NCBI GenBank assembly: GCA_049969495.1
Contig: JBMFOT010000006.1
Location: 1 to 64,000 of the forward strand
DNA length: 64,000 bases
From: HRBIN16 sp049969495
GTDB taxonomy: Bacteria; Armatimonadota; HRBIN16
Direction of reading: 5' to 3'
In this document: in pieces, positions 42,142 to 50,530 of the stretch
Layout: each line of letters begins with the position of its first letter
Numbering within the stretch: position 1 is the stretch's first letter
The notes under the pieces: model-generated
The model's input: only the letters and a program-made list of their open reading frames with translations
Told to the model about the DNA's origin: nothing
The model's database searches: none
Position numbers and translations under genes: made by a program

Positions 42142-43365
42142 TTACGATGTGTTGCTACAGATATTCTTGTGCCGCTTTACCAATTCCTTTACCGCCTCCA
42201 GCAAGCGGCATGCTACTTCGCGTTTGGTCATGAGAGGCAGGGGTTCCTGCCTACCATCCGCCCACAGGAAGGTCACGCGATTGGTATCGCGCCGGAAGCC
42301 GGAACCTTCCTGCGACACATCGTTCGCCACGATCATATCCAGGTTTTTCTCGCGCAATTTCGCCTGCGCGTTTTGTAGCAGCTCCTGTGTCTCCGCCGCG
42401 AAGCCCACCAGAACACGTTTGCCCTTGCGTTCGCCCAGCGTGCGCAGGATGTCGGGGTTGGGCACAAGGCGAATCGTCCATTCCTTTTCACCTTTCTTGC
42501 GCTTACCCTGCCACACCTCGGCGGGACGGTAGTCGCTGACGGCGGCGGTAGCAACTACCACATCCATCTCATCATACACCTGCAAGCAAGCGTTCAGCAT
42601 CTCCTGCGCGGTACGCACCCTGATTACCCTCACACCCGCAGGAGGCTCCAGCAGAGTGGGACCGGTTACCAGCGTGACCCCTGCCCCTTGTCGGACCGCC
42701 TCCTCCGCAACCGCATACCCCATCTTGCCCGAAGAGGGGTTCGAGATGTGACGCACCGCATCAATCGGCTCCTCGGTGGGACCGGCTGTGACCAGAATCT
42801 GCACGTCGCGCAGGGGCGGATTCAGCACCGTTTCCACCGTTGCGAGGATGGTAGGGGTATCCGCCAGCTTGCCTGCGCCCACGTCTCCACAGGCAAGCAT
42901 TCCCTCTGCAGGATAAACGAAGGTTGCGCCACGCCCTTCCAGAATCTTTACATTGTGTTGTGTCGCGGGGTGCTGCCACATGACGGTGTTCATCGCCGGG
43001 GCGATCACCATCTTCGCCTCCGTTGCCAGCGCGAGGGTGGTCAGTAAGTCGTCGGCGATACCTGCAGCCAGCTTCGCCAGAACGTTTGCGGTGGCAGGAG
43101 CTATCAGTAGCACGTCCGCCCGCTTCGCCAGGTGGATGTGTGCAATCTGTCGCTCTTCCGGCTCGTCAAAAAGGTCAACCAGCACCGGGCGGCGGGTGAT
43201 GGCGCGGAAGGTCACTTCGGTAATAAAGCGGCGGGCATGTTCTGTCAATACCACGTCCACCTCTGCCCCTGCCTGTGTGAGCTTGGAGGCGATATCTGCC
43301 GCTTTGTACGCTGCGATACTGCCCGTGACGCCCAGCAGGATATGTTTGCCCTCAAGCACCGACAT
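42142..43365 (-). CDS. coaBC: Phosphopantothenoylcysteine decarboxylase / phosphopantothenate-cysteine ligase
   Basis: Bifunctional coenzyme A enzyme, 407 residues. The CoaC half (1-185) has GVTGSIAAYKAADIASKL, the catalytic His in IAHIHLAKRADV, PAMNTVMW and the Cys loop MLACGDVGAGKLAD. The CoaB half (190-400) has ILVTAGPTEEPIDAVRHISN and SSGKMGYAVAEEA. Three bases after gmk; the rpoZ gene that often lies between these two is missing. Confidence 0.96.
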   Translation of the reverse strand: MSVLEGKHILLGVTGSIAAYKAADIASKLTQAGAEVDVVLTEHARRFITEVTFRAITRRPVLVDLFDEPEERQIAHIHLAKRADVLLIAPATANVLAKLAAGIADDLLTTLALATEAKMVIAPAMNTVMWQHPATQHNVKILEGRGATFVYPAEGMLACGDVGAGKLADTPTILATVETVLNPPLRDVQILVTAGPTEEPIDAVRHISNPSSGKMGYAVAEEAVRQGAGVTLVTGPTLLEPPAGVRVIRVRTAQEMLNACLQVYDEMDVVVATAAVSDYRPAEVWQGKRKKGEKEWTIRLVPNPDILRTLGERKGKRVLVGFAAETQELLQNAQAKLREKNLDMIVANDVSQEGSGFRRDTNRVTFLWADGRQEPLPLMTKREVACRLLEAVKELVKRHKNICSNTS

Positions 43366-43368
43366 GTT

Positions 43369-43938
43369 TCACTCCTTCGCAATGCGCGCACGCTCGGCGA
43401 GGATGATGGCTCGTAACAGGTCTACCGCCTGCTCCAGGTCGTTGTTGGTCACCAGATAGTCGTAATACCGCATCGCTTGCATCTCCTGTTCGGCAATGCG
43501 CAGGCGGTGTTCTATCTGCTCCGGCGTATCCGTACCACGCGCCATTAACCGCTGGCGCAACGCCTCCATGCTGGGCGGCTGCACAAAGATAAGCACCGCA
43601 TCGGGCACGCGCCGGCGTACCTGCAAACCGCCCTGCACCTCAATCTTCAAAATAACGTCCAGTCCCTTCGCCAGCCACTCCTCCGCCAGATGGCGCGGTG
43701 TCCCATAGTACGCCTGGTTGTAGCGGACGTACTCCAGAAACTTGTCTTCCGCAATCCAGCGTTCAAACTCCTCTTCAGAGAGGAAAAGATAGTCCACGCC
43801 GTGCCGTTCGCCTGCGCGCGGGGGGCGCGTGGTGGCGGTCAGGCATTTCACAACGCCCGGCACCCGCCGAAGCAGAAGCTGTAGCAGGGTGTCTTTCCCT
43901 ACACCACTGGGACCGGAGAGCACGATAAGCTTAGCCAT
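43369..43938 (-). CDS. gmk: Guanylate kinase
   Basis: Phosphorylates GMP to GDP. 189 residues with the P-loop VLSGPSGVGKDTLL, TATTRPPRAGERHGVDYLFL (GMP site) and YYGTPRHLAEEWLAKG. The ATG at 43938 gives the usual N-terminus and has GAGG eleven bases before. Another ATG at 43965 would add nine residues without a ribosome site. Forms a unit with coaBC. Confidence 0.95.
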   Translation of the reverse strand: MAKLIVLSGPSGVGKDTLLQLLLRRVPGVVKCLTATTRPPRAGERHGVDYLFLSEEEFERWIAEDKFLEYVRYNQAYYGTPRHLAEEWLAKGLDVILKIEVQGGLQVRRRVPDAVLIFVQPPSMEALRQRLMARGTDTPEQIEHRLRIAEQEMQAMRYYDYLVTNNDLEQAVDLLRAIILAERARIAKE

Positions 43939-43961
43939 GTTCGCCGGAGCCTCTTTCACGC

Positions 43962-44144
43962 TCATAGATAGCAATAAGATATAATTATCGCCTCTTGCAA
44001 AATCTGTTCGCGCAGCTCCTCTTCCTCAGTCTGTTCCCCGCGTGCGTAGGAGCCAAAGATGCCGATCTCTTTCACGCTGTACTTTTCGGCAAGCTCCGGT
44101 TTATGCTGTGCCAGGGTATCTTTCCACTCGCGAAGTGACTTCAT
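43962..44144 (-). pseudogene. Remnant of a MNT-type nucleotidyltransferase (internal deletion)
   Basis: A 60-residue frame starting MKSLREWKDTLAQHKPELAE and containing the nucleotidyltransferase motif IGIFGSYARGEQTEE. Where the catalytic DIDILVEF segment should follow, the frame passes straight to ELREQILQEAII, which resembles the C-terminal end of the same family. About 40 codons with both catalytic aspartates appear to be missing, in frame. No HEPN partner beside it. Most likely a dead gene. Confidence 0.65.
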
Positions 44145-44237
44145 TGCCGGTTCTCCTGATAACGCCGTCGCACCTTCAGTATAGCACAACTCCACGCCCG
44201 ACGCACGGGCAGCGCCGTCCTGCCACGCAGAAGCAGG

Positions 44238-44621
44238 GAACTTCCTTGCTATGCCGCCAGCCGAAACGAAAGCGACGAGCAGGTGCGTCAGCTGGTGCAA
44301 TCGCTGAGCCGTCGTGCTCAGACGGTTCCCGTTCCCGACAACAGGGTGGCGACAACCCTTCAGCAGGCGGGGTGTGGGGTGCAGATAGAACCCGCTTCCC
44401 CTGAAATCTGGGTAGCCCGCTATCGTCGTGACGGAGATTACCTGTATTGCCTGCTCAACCTCTCCCCTCAAGACAGGCGATGCACCCTGAACCTGCCCGA
44501 TACGGTACGCCGCGCCAGCCTGTGGCTGCCGGAAACGGGCGATGTGCGAGTTACCGAGGCAGAACGTGTCGCGCTGGAGCTACCAGCGCTGGGGTGTGTG
44601 CTGGTCTGGGGCGAAGTGTAA
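44238..44621 (+). pseudogene. C-terminal remnant of a glycoside hydrolase
   Basis: An open stretch without a good start that reads like the last 120 residues of a large exported glycoside hydrolase: DEQVRQLVQSLSRRAQ, VARYRRDGDYLYCLLNLSPQ and WLPETGDVRVTE, ending LPALGCVLVWGEV. The 'pattern of weak N-terminal, strong C-terminal beta-sandwich' (NLS....L.LP....ASLWLPETG) is typical of GH2- or rhamnosidase-like tails. The rest of the gene is absent. Assignment is from pattern memory only. Confidence 0.5.
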
Positions 44622-44693
44622 AAAAGAGAGCCTGTCCATACAACAGGATAACCACCTTTGAAAGCGAACATTGCTTGTGAGGTGAATATAGGG

Positions 44694-45944
44694 ATGAGGA
44701 GTGTGTTACCCAAAAGATTACCCATTGTGTGTATCGCGGGGCTGCTCTTCCTGCAGAATGCCACCCTCGCCGCACCGCTTCGGGTATTGTCCATCGTTGC
44801 CGGCAATGGACATGAGGTGGCAACGCCCTCCGCGACCCTTTCATGGCTGCTAAAACGTCATGAGGAGATACAGTTCACCCTCAGCAGGGATGTGAACGCG
44901 CTCTCTCCGCAAGGCCTACAGGACATCGATGCAGTAGTGCTGTTTGCGCCGGGTATAGAATGGAACGAGGGGCAAAAACAGACTCTCCGGCAGTTTATCC
45001 AGCGTGGCGGCGGAGTGGTTTACCTGCATACCAATCCGGTCTCGCCTGCCGCTGAGGGAGCGGTGGGTAACGTAGTGGTTCAAATAGAGCAGCCGCGCCA
45101 TCCGATAATGCAGGGGGTATCTCCCTTTCAGATAAGCGATGCGCCCATCCAGAGCGAAGACAGTCAGCCTGCCGGAGTGCAGGTAATCGCCCGTCAGCGG
45201 AACGGTCAATCACTGGCATGGGCAGGACAGGCAGGCAAGGGAAGAGTGTTTATCACCGCTCTGGGGCACGCGCCTTCCGCGTGGAACCATCCTTATTTCC
45301 AGCAGATGGTGCTGAATGCGGTATACTGGTGTGCCGGACGCAAACCGCCTCAACCACGTGCGCCACAGCCACCGAAAGGCTTCGTGTCGCTATTCAACGG
45401 GGTGAATCTGGAGGGCTGGGGAGAGGTCGGTGCTCCCTGCTGGTCGGCGCGGGATGGGGTCATTGTATGCAGTGGTCTGAGCGAGAGCACCGGATGGTTG
45501 CGTTCCCATCGGATGTATCGCAATTTTATCCTGCGACTAGAGTATCGCATCTCGCCGGGAGGAAACAGCGGTATCTTCCTGCGTGCGCCGCATTACGGCA
45601 GGAGCTCGCGTCTGGGCATGGAGCTGCAGATTCAGGACGACGGCACCAGCCCGCCCAGCAATACCTGCACTTCGGCGGTATACAGTGTGGTGACGCCACG
45701 CCTGAACCCCGCCAGACCCGCTGGCGAATGGAATCGGGTGGAGATTACGCTGAAGGACAGGCATCTGCGGGTAGTGTGGAACGGTCATCTGGTGCACGAT
45801 ATTGACCTGGATGACCCCGCGCTCAGCGCGAACCTGCCTCGCACTCACCTGCTCTATCGCCGCCCGAACTGGGGCTACATCGGTTTACAGAACCATCGCT
45901 CTCTGGTGGAGTTTCGCAACATCTTCATCAAGGAGCTTCAGTAG
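44694..45944 (+). CDS. Exported ThuA-like / DUF1080 (3-keto-disaccharide hydrolase) fusion
   Basis: 416 residues: signal peptide (1-26), a ThuA-like glutamine-amidotransferase-fold domain (about 27-215, LRQFIQRGGGVVYLHTNPVS), a proline linker (KPPQPRAPQPP) and a DUF1080 domain (about 225-416, FVSLFNGVNLEGW, then FILRLEYRISPGGNSGIFLR). The DUF1080 family includes 3-keto-glycoside hydrolases, and ThuA-like proteins act in 3-keto-trehalose chemistry, so the pair fits sugar oxidation products, as made by Gfo/Idh-type enzymes. GAGGTGA precedes the ATG. Confidence 0.85.
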   Translation: MRSVLPKRLPIVCIAGLLFLQNATLAAPLRVLSIVAGNGHEVATPSATLSWLLKRHEEIQFTLSRDVNALSPQGLQDIDAVVLFAPGIEWNEGQKQTLRQFIQRGGGVVYLHTNPVSPAAEGAVGNVVVQIEQPRHPIMQGVSPFQISDAPIQSEDSQPAGVQVIARQRNGQSLAWAGQAGKGRVFITALGHAPSAWNHPYFQQMVLNAVYWCAGRKPPQPRAPQPPKGFVSLFNGVNLEGWGEVGAPCWSARDGVIVCSGLSESTGWLRSHRMYRNFILRLEYRISPGGNSGIFLRAPHYGRSSRLGMELQIQDDGTSPPSNTCTSAVYSVVTPRLNPARPAGEWNRVEITLKDRHLRVVWNGHLVHDIDLDDPALSANLPRTHLLYRRPNWGYIGLQNHRSLVEFRNIFIKELQ

Positions 45945-47122
45945 GCGCGCTGAATCAGCTCGTTCCAGAGGGCGCGTTTGATGGCGTTAGACGCTTGCTC
46001 CGCCAGCTCCTGCATGCTCTTGCCGTGCAGGGCGGCGTCTTCAGGCTCAACGGTTAATATCGGGCTGTTGCGAGCCACGACGGTGCGCTTGTCACTGGAT
46101 AGCCGGATGTCAAACATCTGGATGCCGTCGTTCAACAGGCTATCCAGCCGCTCCCCGATTTGCCGGGCGCGTTCGGCGGAACTCTTGCCGTTGCTATCCG
46201 CAGGGGCGAACACCGGCACGCTGTCCAGATAGACCTCCGTCAGGCTACCGCTCTGTACGCTCTTCTCACGCAGTTCGACGGGCAGAATACGCGCCACCGC
46301 CCGACGGTTCACCGGGATGTTCAACTGCTTGAACAAGTTCAGCATTGCCTGCGCACGCTCTCGCGAAGGTGGGTGCGTGCGGAAGATGCCCAGCTGTCTT
46401 TCAGGGCGGCGTGCTTCGTCCCGCGCCAAACGCTCCATGAAGGTTAACATGCCTACCGGATTGTACTTCGTGCGCGTCAGGTAATAGATAGCCGCGTGGT
46501 CGGCGTCCATCTCCGCTTCCTGCGTGTAGCCGTTGAGTTTGGCTATCTGATATAGCTGCACGCCCATCATCACGTTGCTCAAATCGCGTGGGGGAGCGCC
46601 CGACAGCACCAGCACCAGCAGCGCAGGCAGGGTAACCCGACGGTTAATCTTTTCGTTCTCCTGCCCCAGACGCAGCAGATGGTGATGGGATGCGTGCGCG
46701 ATTTCGTGCGCTAATACCGCCGCCAGCTCGTGGTCGGATTGCACATAGTCCAGCAATCCTTTGTTCACATAGATAAAGCCGCCCGGCAGTGAGAAGGCGT
46801 TCACGTCCTTATCATCCACTACTTTGAACGTGTAGGTAAACTGAGATCGCTTGTTGATGCCCCAGGTGACGGGAATCTCCAGCGAGTTGGCGACCGCGGC
46901 AATCTCCTGCCCGATGCGATTGACACGCTCCACCAGCGCGGGGTCGGTGACCAGACGCAAGGTGCGCTCGATCTCTTGCACCGCTTCCCTGCCCATGCGC
47001 ACTTCGGGGTCTTCCTCCGCTTTGGGTTGCGCGAGAACGCCAGCCGCCAGCCCGCTCAGCATCAAACTGGCCACGAGCACCGCAATGCAATGAATTCGCC
47101 GGAACAGCTTCGTATTCATCAT
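45938..47122 (-). CDS. Exported M48-family metalloprotease
   Basis: 394 residues with a signal peptide (1-30). The zinc motif is AAVLAHEIAHASHHHLLRL, and the third ligand lies in EAEMDADHAAIYYLTRTKYN. The layout is that of periplasmic BepA-like proteases, which act in outer-membrane protein quality control; the usual TPR tail is replaced by an unassigned 130-residue region. The ATG at 47122 has GAGG seven bases before. Ends overlap by seven bases with the convergent DUF1080 gene. Confidence 0.9.
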   Translation of the reverse strand: MMNTKLFRRIHCIAVLVASLMLSGLAAGVLAQPKAEEDPEVRMGREAVQEIERTLRLVTDPALVERVNRIGQEIAAVANSLEIPVTWGINKRSQFTYTFKVVDDKDVNAFSLPGGFIYVNKGLLDYVQSDHELAAVLAHEIAHASHHHLLRLGQENEKINRRVTLPALLVLVLSGAPPRDLSNVMMGVQLYQIAKLNGYTQEAEMDADHAAIYYLTRTKYNPVGMLTFMERLARDEARRPERQLGIFRTHPPSRERAQAMLNLFKQLNIPVNRRAVARILPVELREKSVQSGSLTEVYLDSVPVFAPADSNGKSSAERARQIGERLDSLLNDGIQMFDIRLSSDKRTVVARNSPILTVEPEDAALHGKSMQELAEQASNAIKRALWNELIQRAY

Positions 47123-47150
47123 ATGATAACCTCGTTTTGCACTCCATTCC

Positions 47151-47179
47151 ATTATAACATACGGACAGCTCCTTGCTCA
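47151..47179 (-). promoter_or_regulatory. Promoter of the M48 protease gene
   Basis: Minus strand extended -10 TGT-TATAAT (-10 at 47156-47151) with a poor -35 (TGAGCA at 47179-47174). Predicted leader about 22 bases. Confidence 0.5.
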
Positions 47180-47251
47180 CTATTCCCATCTACTCAGACG
47201 GCTGAGGGCGACGCACGGTTTCGCTGCGAGATGGCATAGCCGTGCCCCCTG

Positions 47252-47356
47252 TGCTATAATAAGCCATCCGTGCGTATGAAGGTGTGAACAAGCAGTAACG
47301 CGCGCACATTCACGGCTAAAGCCGTTCCTTCACAGATGAAGCCAGCCTTTGCTGGC
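47252..47356 (+). promoter_or_regulatory. Extended -10 promoter and hairpin leader of pabBC
   Basis: TG-C-TATAAT (-10 at 47255-47260), no clear -35. The leader of about 110 bases carries two stems, ACGGCT-AA-AGCCGT (47312-47325) and GCCAGC-CTTT-GCTGGC (47341-47356), the second ending 22 bases before the pabB ATG. Confidence 0.5.
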
Positions 47357-47378
47357 TCAGGTAACACGAACAGATAAA

Positions 47379-48899
47379 ATGCATCTTGCCGGATTGTCCT
47401 CGGCACATAATAGCGAACAGATACAGCAAGCAACTCTTGCGCTACCAGCCGGGTTGTCTTTGCAGGAGATATATGCTCGTTTACCACTGCAGCAGTCAGG
47501 CACGGCGGTGCTGGACAGCGCGGTGGAGCCCTCACCAGCAGGCAAGACCCCCCTGGCACGCTACTGCATTGTGGCGCAGGAACCGTTCGGCATACTAGAA
47601 GGCACGATGGATGGTGTGTGGTGGCATTCACCGGATGGTAGCCGGTTTATCGCGGGTAATCCCTTGCGGTTGCTACAGACCTTCCTGAGCAGATACCATT
47701 TGCCAGCTGCGAACTACGCCACTCCGTTGCCTGCCGGATGCATCGGCTTTCTGAACTACGGGCTTAAGGCTCTGGTGGAACCCTGCCCCAACCGCCTTCC
47801 CACACCCAACAGGTTACCGCTCTACTGGTTCGGCTTTTACGACTCGGTTGCCACGATAGACCTGCATCGTCGGGAGGTCATCTTGACCTCCTCTGGCTTC
47901 CCTGAAGAGGGCGACGCCGGGTTCCGGCGAGCGCAGGAAAGGCTCCTGAGGTTCGTTACACAGTGGCAGAGCGTCCTGGACGCACCGTTTGCCGTCTCTG
48001 CCCCCTCCTTCCACTGCGACGAGGCACAGGCGTACTGGAGCCGGCGCGAATACGCGCAGGCTCACCAGCGCATCAAGGACTACATCGCGGCAGGTGATGT
48101 GTACCAGGTCAACCTGGCACAGATGTTTCAGGCATCGTTTGGAGGCTCCCCCGCCGGACTGTTTTTGCGGGCGCGCACCATCAGCCCCGTGCCCTTCGGG
48201 GCGTACCTGCAAGCAAACGATTTCACCATCCTCAGCCTGTCACCAGAGCGGTTCCTGCATGTATGCCCCCTCACTCACCGCGTGCACACGCGCCCCATCA
48301 AAGGCACACGCCCACGGGGCAAAAACGTCGGCGAGGACCTGCAATATGCGGACGGGTTACTGCGTAGCTCCAAAGACCACGCGGAACACATCATGATTGT
48401 GGACCTGGAGCGCAACGACCTGGGGCGTGTGGCGCGAACAGACAGTGTAGAGGTCACAGAGTTCATGGTGCTGGAAGGTTTTGCACGGGTGTACCACCTC
48501 ACCAGCACGGTGGAAGCGGTTTTGCGTCCCGAGGTGGACATAGCGACCTTACTGCGAGCAACATTCCCCGGCGGCAGTATCACCGGCGCGCCCAAGATAC
48601 GTGCTATGCAGATTATCGAGGAGGTGGAACCGGTCGCCCGCGAGGTGTACACCGGCTCCATCGGCTATATCGGCTTTCACGGGAGCGTGGATTTGAACGT
48701 CGCCATTCGTACCGCAGTAGTACGCGACGGGAAGATTACCTTCTATGCAGGCGGAGGCATTGTCGCCGATTCGGACGCCGAGCAGGAGTACGAGGAGACG
48801 CTGGTCAAAGCGGAGGGGTGGTTTCAGGCAATCCGTACACTGCAGAAAGAGGAAGCGCATGAGCAGATGGGCATGGTGCAACGGTCAGCTATGCGCTGA
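47379..48899 (+). CDS. pabB: Aminodeoxychorismate synthase component I
   Basis: 506-residue chorismate-binding enzyme. The core motifs are THRVHTRPIKGTRPRG, HIMIVDLERNDLGRVA, FPGGSITGAPKIRAMQII and GSIGYIGFHGSVDLNVAIRT. With glutamine amidotransferase PabA it converts chorismate to 4-amino-4-deoxychorismate for folate. Anthranilate synthase is the alternative, but the overlapping pabC gene decides for PabB. No pabA in the window. Starts at the ATG at 47379 without an evident ribosome site; a TTG at 47349 in the hairpin is less likely. Confidence 0.92.
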   Translation: MHLAGLSSAHNSEQIQQATLALPAGLSLQEIYARLPLQQSGTAVLDSAVEPSPAGKTPLARYCIVAQEPFGILEGTMDGVWWHSPDGSRFIAGNPLRLLQTFLSRYHLPAANYATPLPAGCIGFLNYGLKALVEPCPNRLPTPNRLPLYWFGFYDSVATIDLHRREVILTSSGFPEEGDAGFRRAQERLLRFVTQWQSVLDAPFAVSAPSFHCDEAQAYWSRREYAQAHQRIKDYIAAGDVYQVNLAQMFQASFGGSPAGLFLRARTISPVPFGAYLQANDFTILSLSPERFLHVCPLTHRVHTRPIKGTRPRGKNVGEDLQYADGLLRSSKDHAEHIMIVDLERNDLGRVARTDSVEVTEFMVLEGFARVYHLTSTVEAVLRPEVDIATLLRATFPGGSITGAPKIRAMQIIEEVEPVAREVYTGSIGYIGFHGSVDLNVAIRTAVVRDGKITFYAGGGIVADSDAEQEYEETLVKAEGWFQAIRTLQKEEAHEQMGMVQRSAMR

Positions 48900-49731
48900 A
48901 AGCGAGATTCTCTTGCCGGTGCGTGATACAGCGGCGTTGTATGGCGCATCGCTATTCGAAACCCTGCGCTGCTATGGCGGGCATCCGTTTCGCCTCGAAC
49001 AGCACCTGCAACGACTGAGAGGCTGGATGAATCGACTGCATCTGTTTGCAGGCGCGCGAGGGAGGGCAGACCTCGAAACACCGGTAGTTCAACACGCCAT
49101 TGCCAGCCTGCTGGAGGCAAACGGTTTGCTTGGCGGGGACGCTCGCCTGCGCCTCACGGTGACCGCTGGCTCGGAGGAGATCCCGCCATCCTGTTTCATA
49201 CTGGCGGAGCGTATCAGCCCGGAGCAAATCGCGAAGTGGCAGGCTGGCATCACTGCGGTGCTGTTGCCCGACCCACGCGGAGTAATAAGAGGAGAACAGC
49301 CTAAATGGGGTAATTACGCCTGGCATATTGAGGCGCAACTGCTGGCGAAGACGCAGGGAGCAGACGAGGCGATATGGTTCAACCGCGAAGGCTATGTAAC
49401 CGAAGGCGCCTTCAGCAATGTGTTCGTATGGTACGGAGAATGCCTGCTGACTCCGCCGCTGGAGGAAGGTGTTCTGGCAGGCATCACGCGACAGGTGGTG
49501 TTCGAAATAGCCACGCAGCTGGGCGTAGATTGTCGTGAAGAGCGCATTCCCGCCAGCTTGCTGCCTCACGCGCAGGCGATATTCCTGACCAGCTCGGTGC
49601 GCGAGATTGTGCCGGTTGTTCGTCTGGACAGGGCGTCGCTTCCCGTACACCCGGTTGTTGAATGCCTGCACAGCACATATCAGGAGCAAGTCAAGAACGA
49701 AAAGCGAGATTCTTCGCTCTGCCCAGAATGA
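48859..49731 (+). CDS. pabC: 4-amino-4-deoxychorismate lyase (fold-type IV PLP enzyme)
   Basis: 290 residues of the branched-chain aminotransferase/PabC fold. The PLP lysine is in GEQPKWGNYAWHIEAQLLAK, followed by the phosphate-site loop EGAFSNVFVWYGE and LEEGVLAGITRQVV. Releases 4-aminobenzoate and pyruvate. It overlaps pabB by 41 bases, with AGAGGAAGCGC at the start. The last dozen residues (NEKRDSSLCPE) look like translation of a dispersed repeat that has replaced the natural end. Confidence 0.88.
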   Translation: MSRWAWCNGQLCAESEILLPVRDTAALYGASLFETLRCYGGHPFRLEQHLQRLRGWMNRLHLFAGARGRADLETPVVQHAIASLLEANGLLGGDARLRLTVTAGSEEIPPSCFILAERISPEQIAKWQAGITAVLLPDPRGVIRGEQPKWGNYAWHIEAQLLAKTQGADEAIWFNREGYVTEGAFSNVFVWYGECLLTPPLEEGVLAGITRQVVFEIATQLGVDCREERIPASLLPHAQAIFLTSSVREIVPVVRLDRASLPVHPVVECLHSTYQEQVKNEKRDSSLCPE

Positions 49732-49733
49732 CA
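49696..49733 (+). repeat. Dispersed repeat forming the end of pabC
   Basis: The sequence AAGCGAGATTCTTCGCTCTG with CCCAGAATGACA after it resembles the widespread 'gagattcttcgctacgctcagaatgaca' repeat, known in another frame as the peptide KSEILRSAQND, which is indeed readable here in the +1 frame. Confidence 0.6.
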
Positions 49734-49813
49734 GGGTTGTTGGAAGCGACAGATACCCTTATAATCGCGCTGAACAGACTATTGGAGATGACCACCGGGT
49801 AGAATCAACTCAC

Positions 49814-50458
49814 TCAATACGCCAACCCTCTATCGTACGAGCGCAACAGCCCAATCACCTTGCCAATCACACGCATTTCTTCCGGGCGTACCTCGATCGG
49901 CTCGTATGCGGGATTCGCCGGAAGCAGGCGTACCTTGCCGTTGCCGTACTGGATGCGCTTAATGGTGGCTTCATCCCCGATGAGCACCGCGACTAGTTCG
50001 CCGTTTTCAGCCGTGTTCTGCGGCTTGATAATGACCAGGTCACGAGGCAAGATATGCTCGCCCACCATCGAGTCGCCCCGCACCCTTAGCAGGAACGCGC
50101 CCTCGATATTATGCACCATCTCGCGCGGTACCGGTACCAGCGCCTCGATGTTCTGCGATGCCAGCACCGGCGTACCTGCGGCGATTGTACCTATCAGCGG
50201 CAGCATCGCCACGTCGGGCGAGCTCTCCAGATGCTGCACAAACTCGGGATGCACCACGCGGATGCTGCGGCTTTTGTGCTCGCGCTCGATGTAGCCCTTG
50301 CGCTGCAGAGCATCCAGATGCACCGTTACCCCGCGCAGGCTGGAGATGCCGAACTGGTTGCCAATCTCGCGAATGGTGGGCGGATAGCCATTCTCTCGTG
50401 TGTAGTGCAGAATAAAGCGGAGAATCATCTCCTGTTTATGGGTCAGTCCTCGTGTCAT
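49814..50458 (-). CDS. lexA: LexA repressor
   Basis: 214 residues. N-terminal winged helix (LTHKQEMILRFILHYTRENG, then YPPTIREIGNQFGI), the Ala-Gly cleavage site in GTIAAGTPVLA, the catalytic serine in RVRGDSMVGEHIL and lysine in DEATIKRIQYG. It represses the SOS response and cleaves itself with RecA. The ATG follows a GGAGGGAGG ribosome site. Convergent with pabC across 82 bases. Confidence 0.97.
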   Translation of the reverse strand: MTRGLTHKQEMILRFILHYTRENGYPPTIREIGNQFGISSLRGVTVHLDALQRKGYIEREHKSRSIRVVHPEFVQHLESSPDVAMLPLIGTIAAGTPVLASQNIEALVPVPREMVHNIEGAFLLRVRGDSMVGEHILPRDLVIIKPQNTAENGELVAVLIGDEATIKRIQYGNGKVRLLPANPAYEPIEVRPEEMRVIGKVIGLLRSYDRGLAY

Positions 50459-50476
50459 CGTCCTCCCTCCCCCAAA

Positions 50477-50517
50477 ATACTATACGAAGTATATACTACA
50501 ATTGGTCTACTTGTCAA
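50477..50517 (-). promoter_or_regulatory. lexA promoter with palindromic operator
   Basis: On the minus strand TTGACA (50517-50512), 18 bases, TATACT (50493-50488). AGTATATACT (50488-50497) is a perfect palindrome over the -10 element, and ATACT (50477-50481) repeats with AGTAT (50488-50492). Probably LexA's own operator; it is neither the E. coli nor the Bacillus consensus. Confidence 0.6.
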
Positions 50518-50530
50518 GGGTTTCGAATGG

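Noticed and set aside
49760..49765. TATAAT on the plus strand between pabC and lexA
   Set aside because: No plus-strand gene follows, and lexA is convergent; probably chance.
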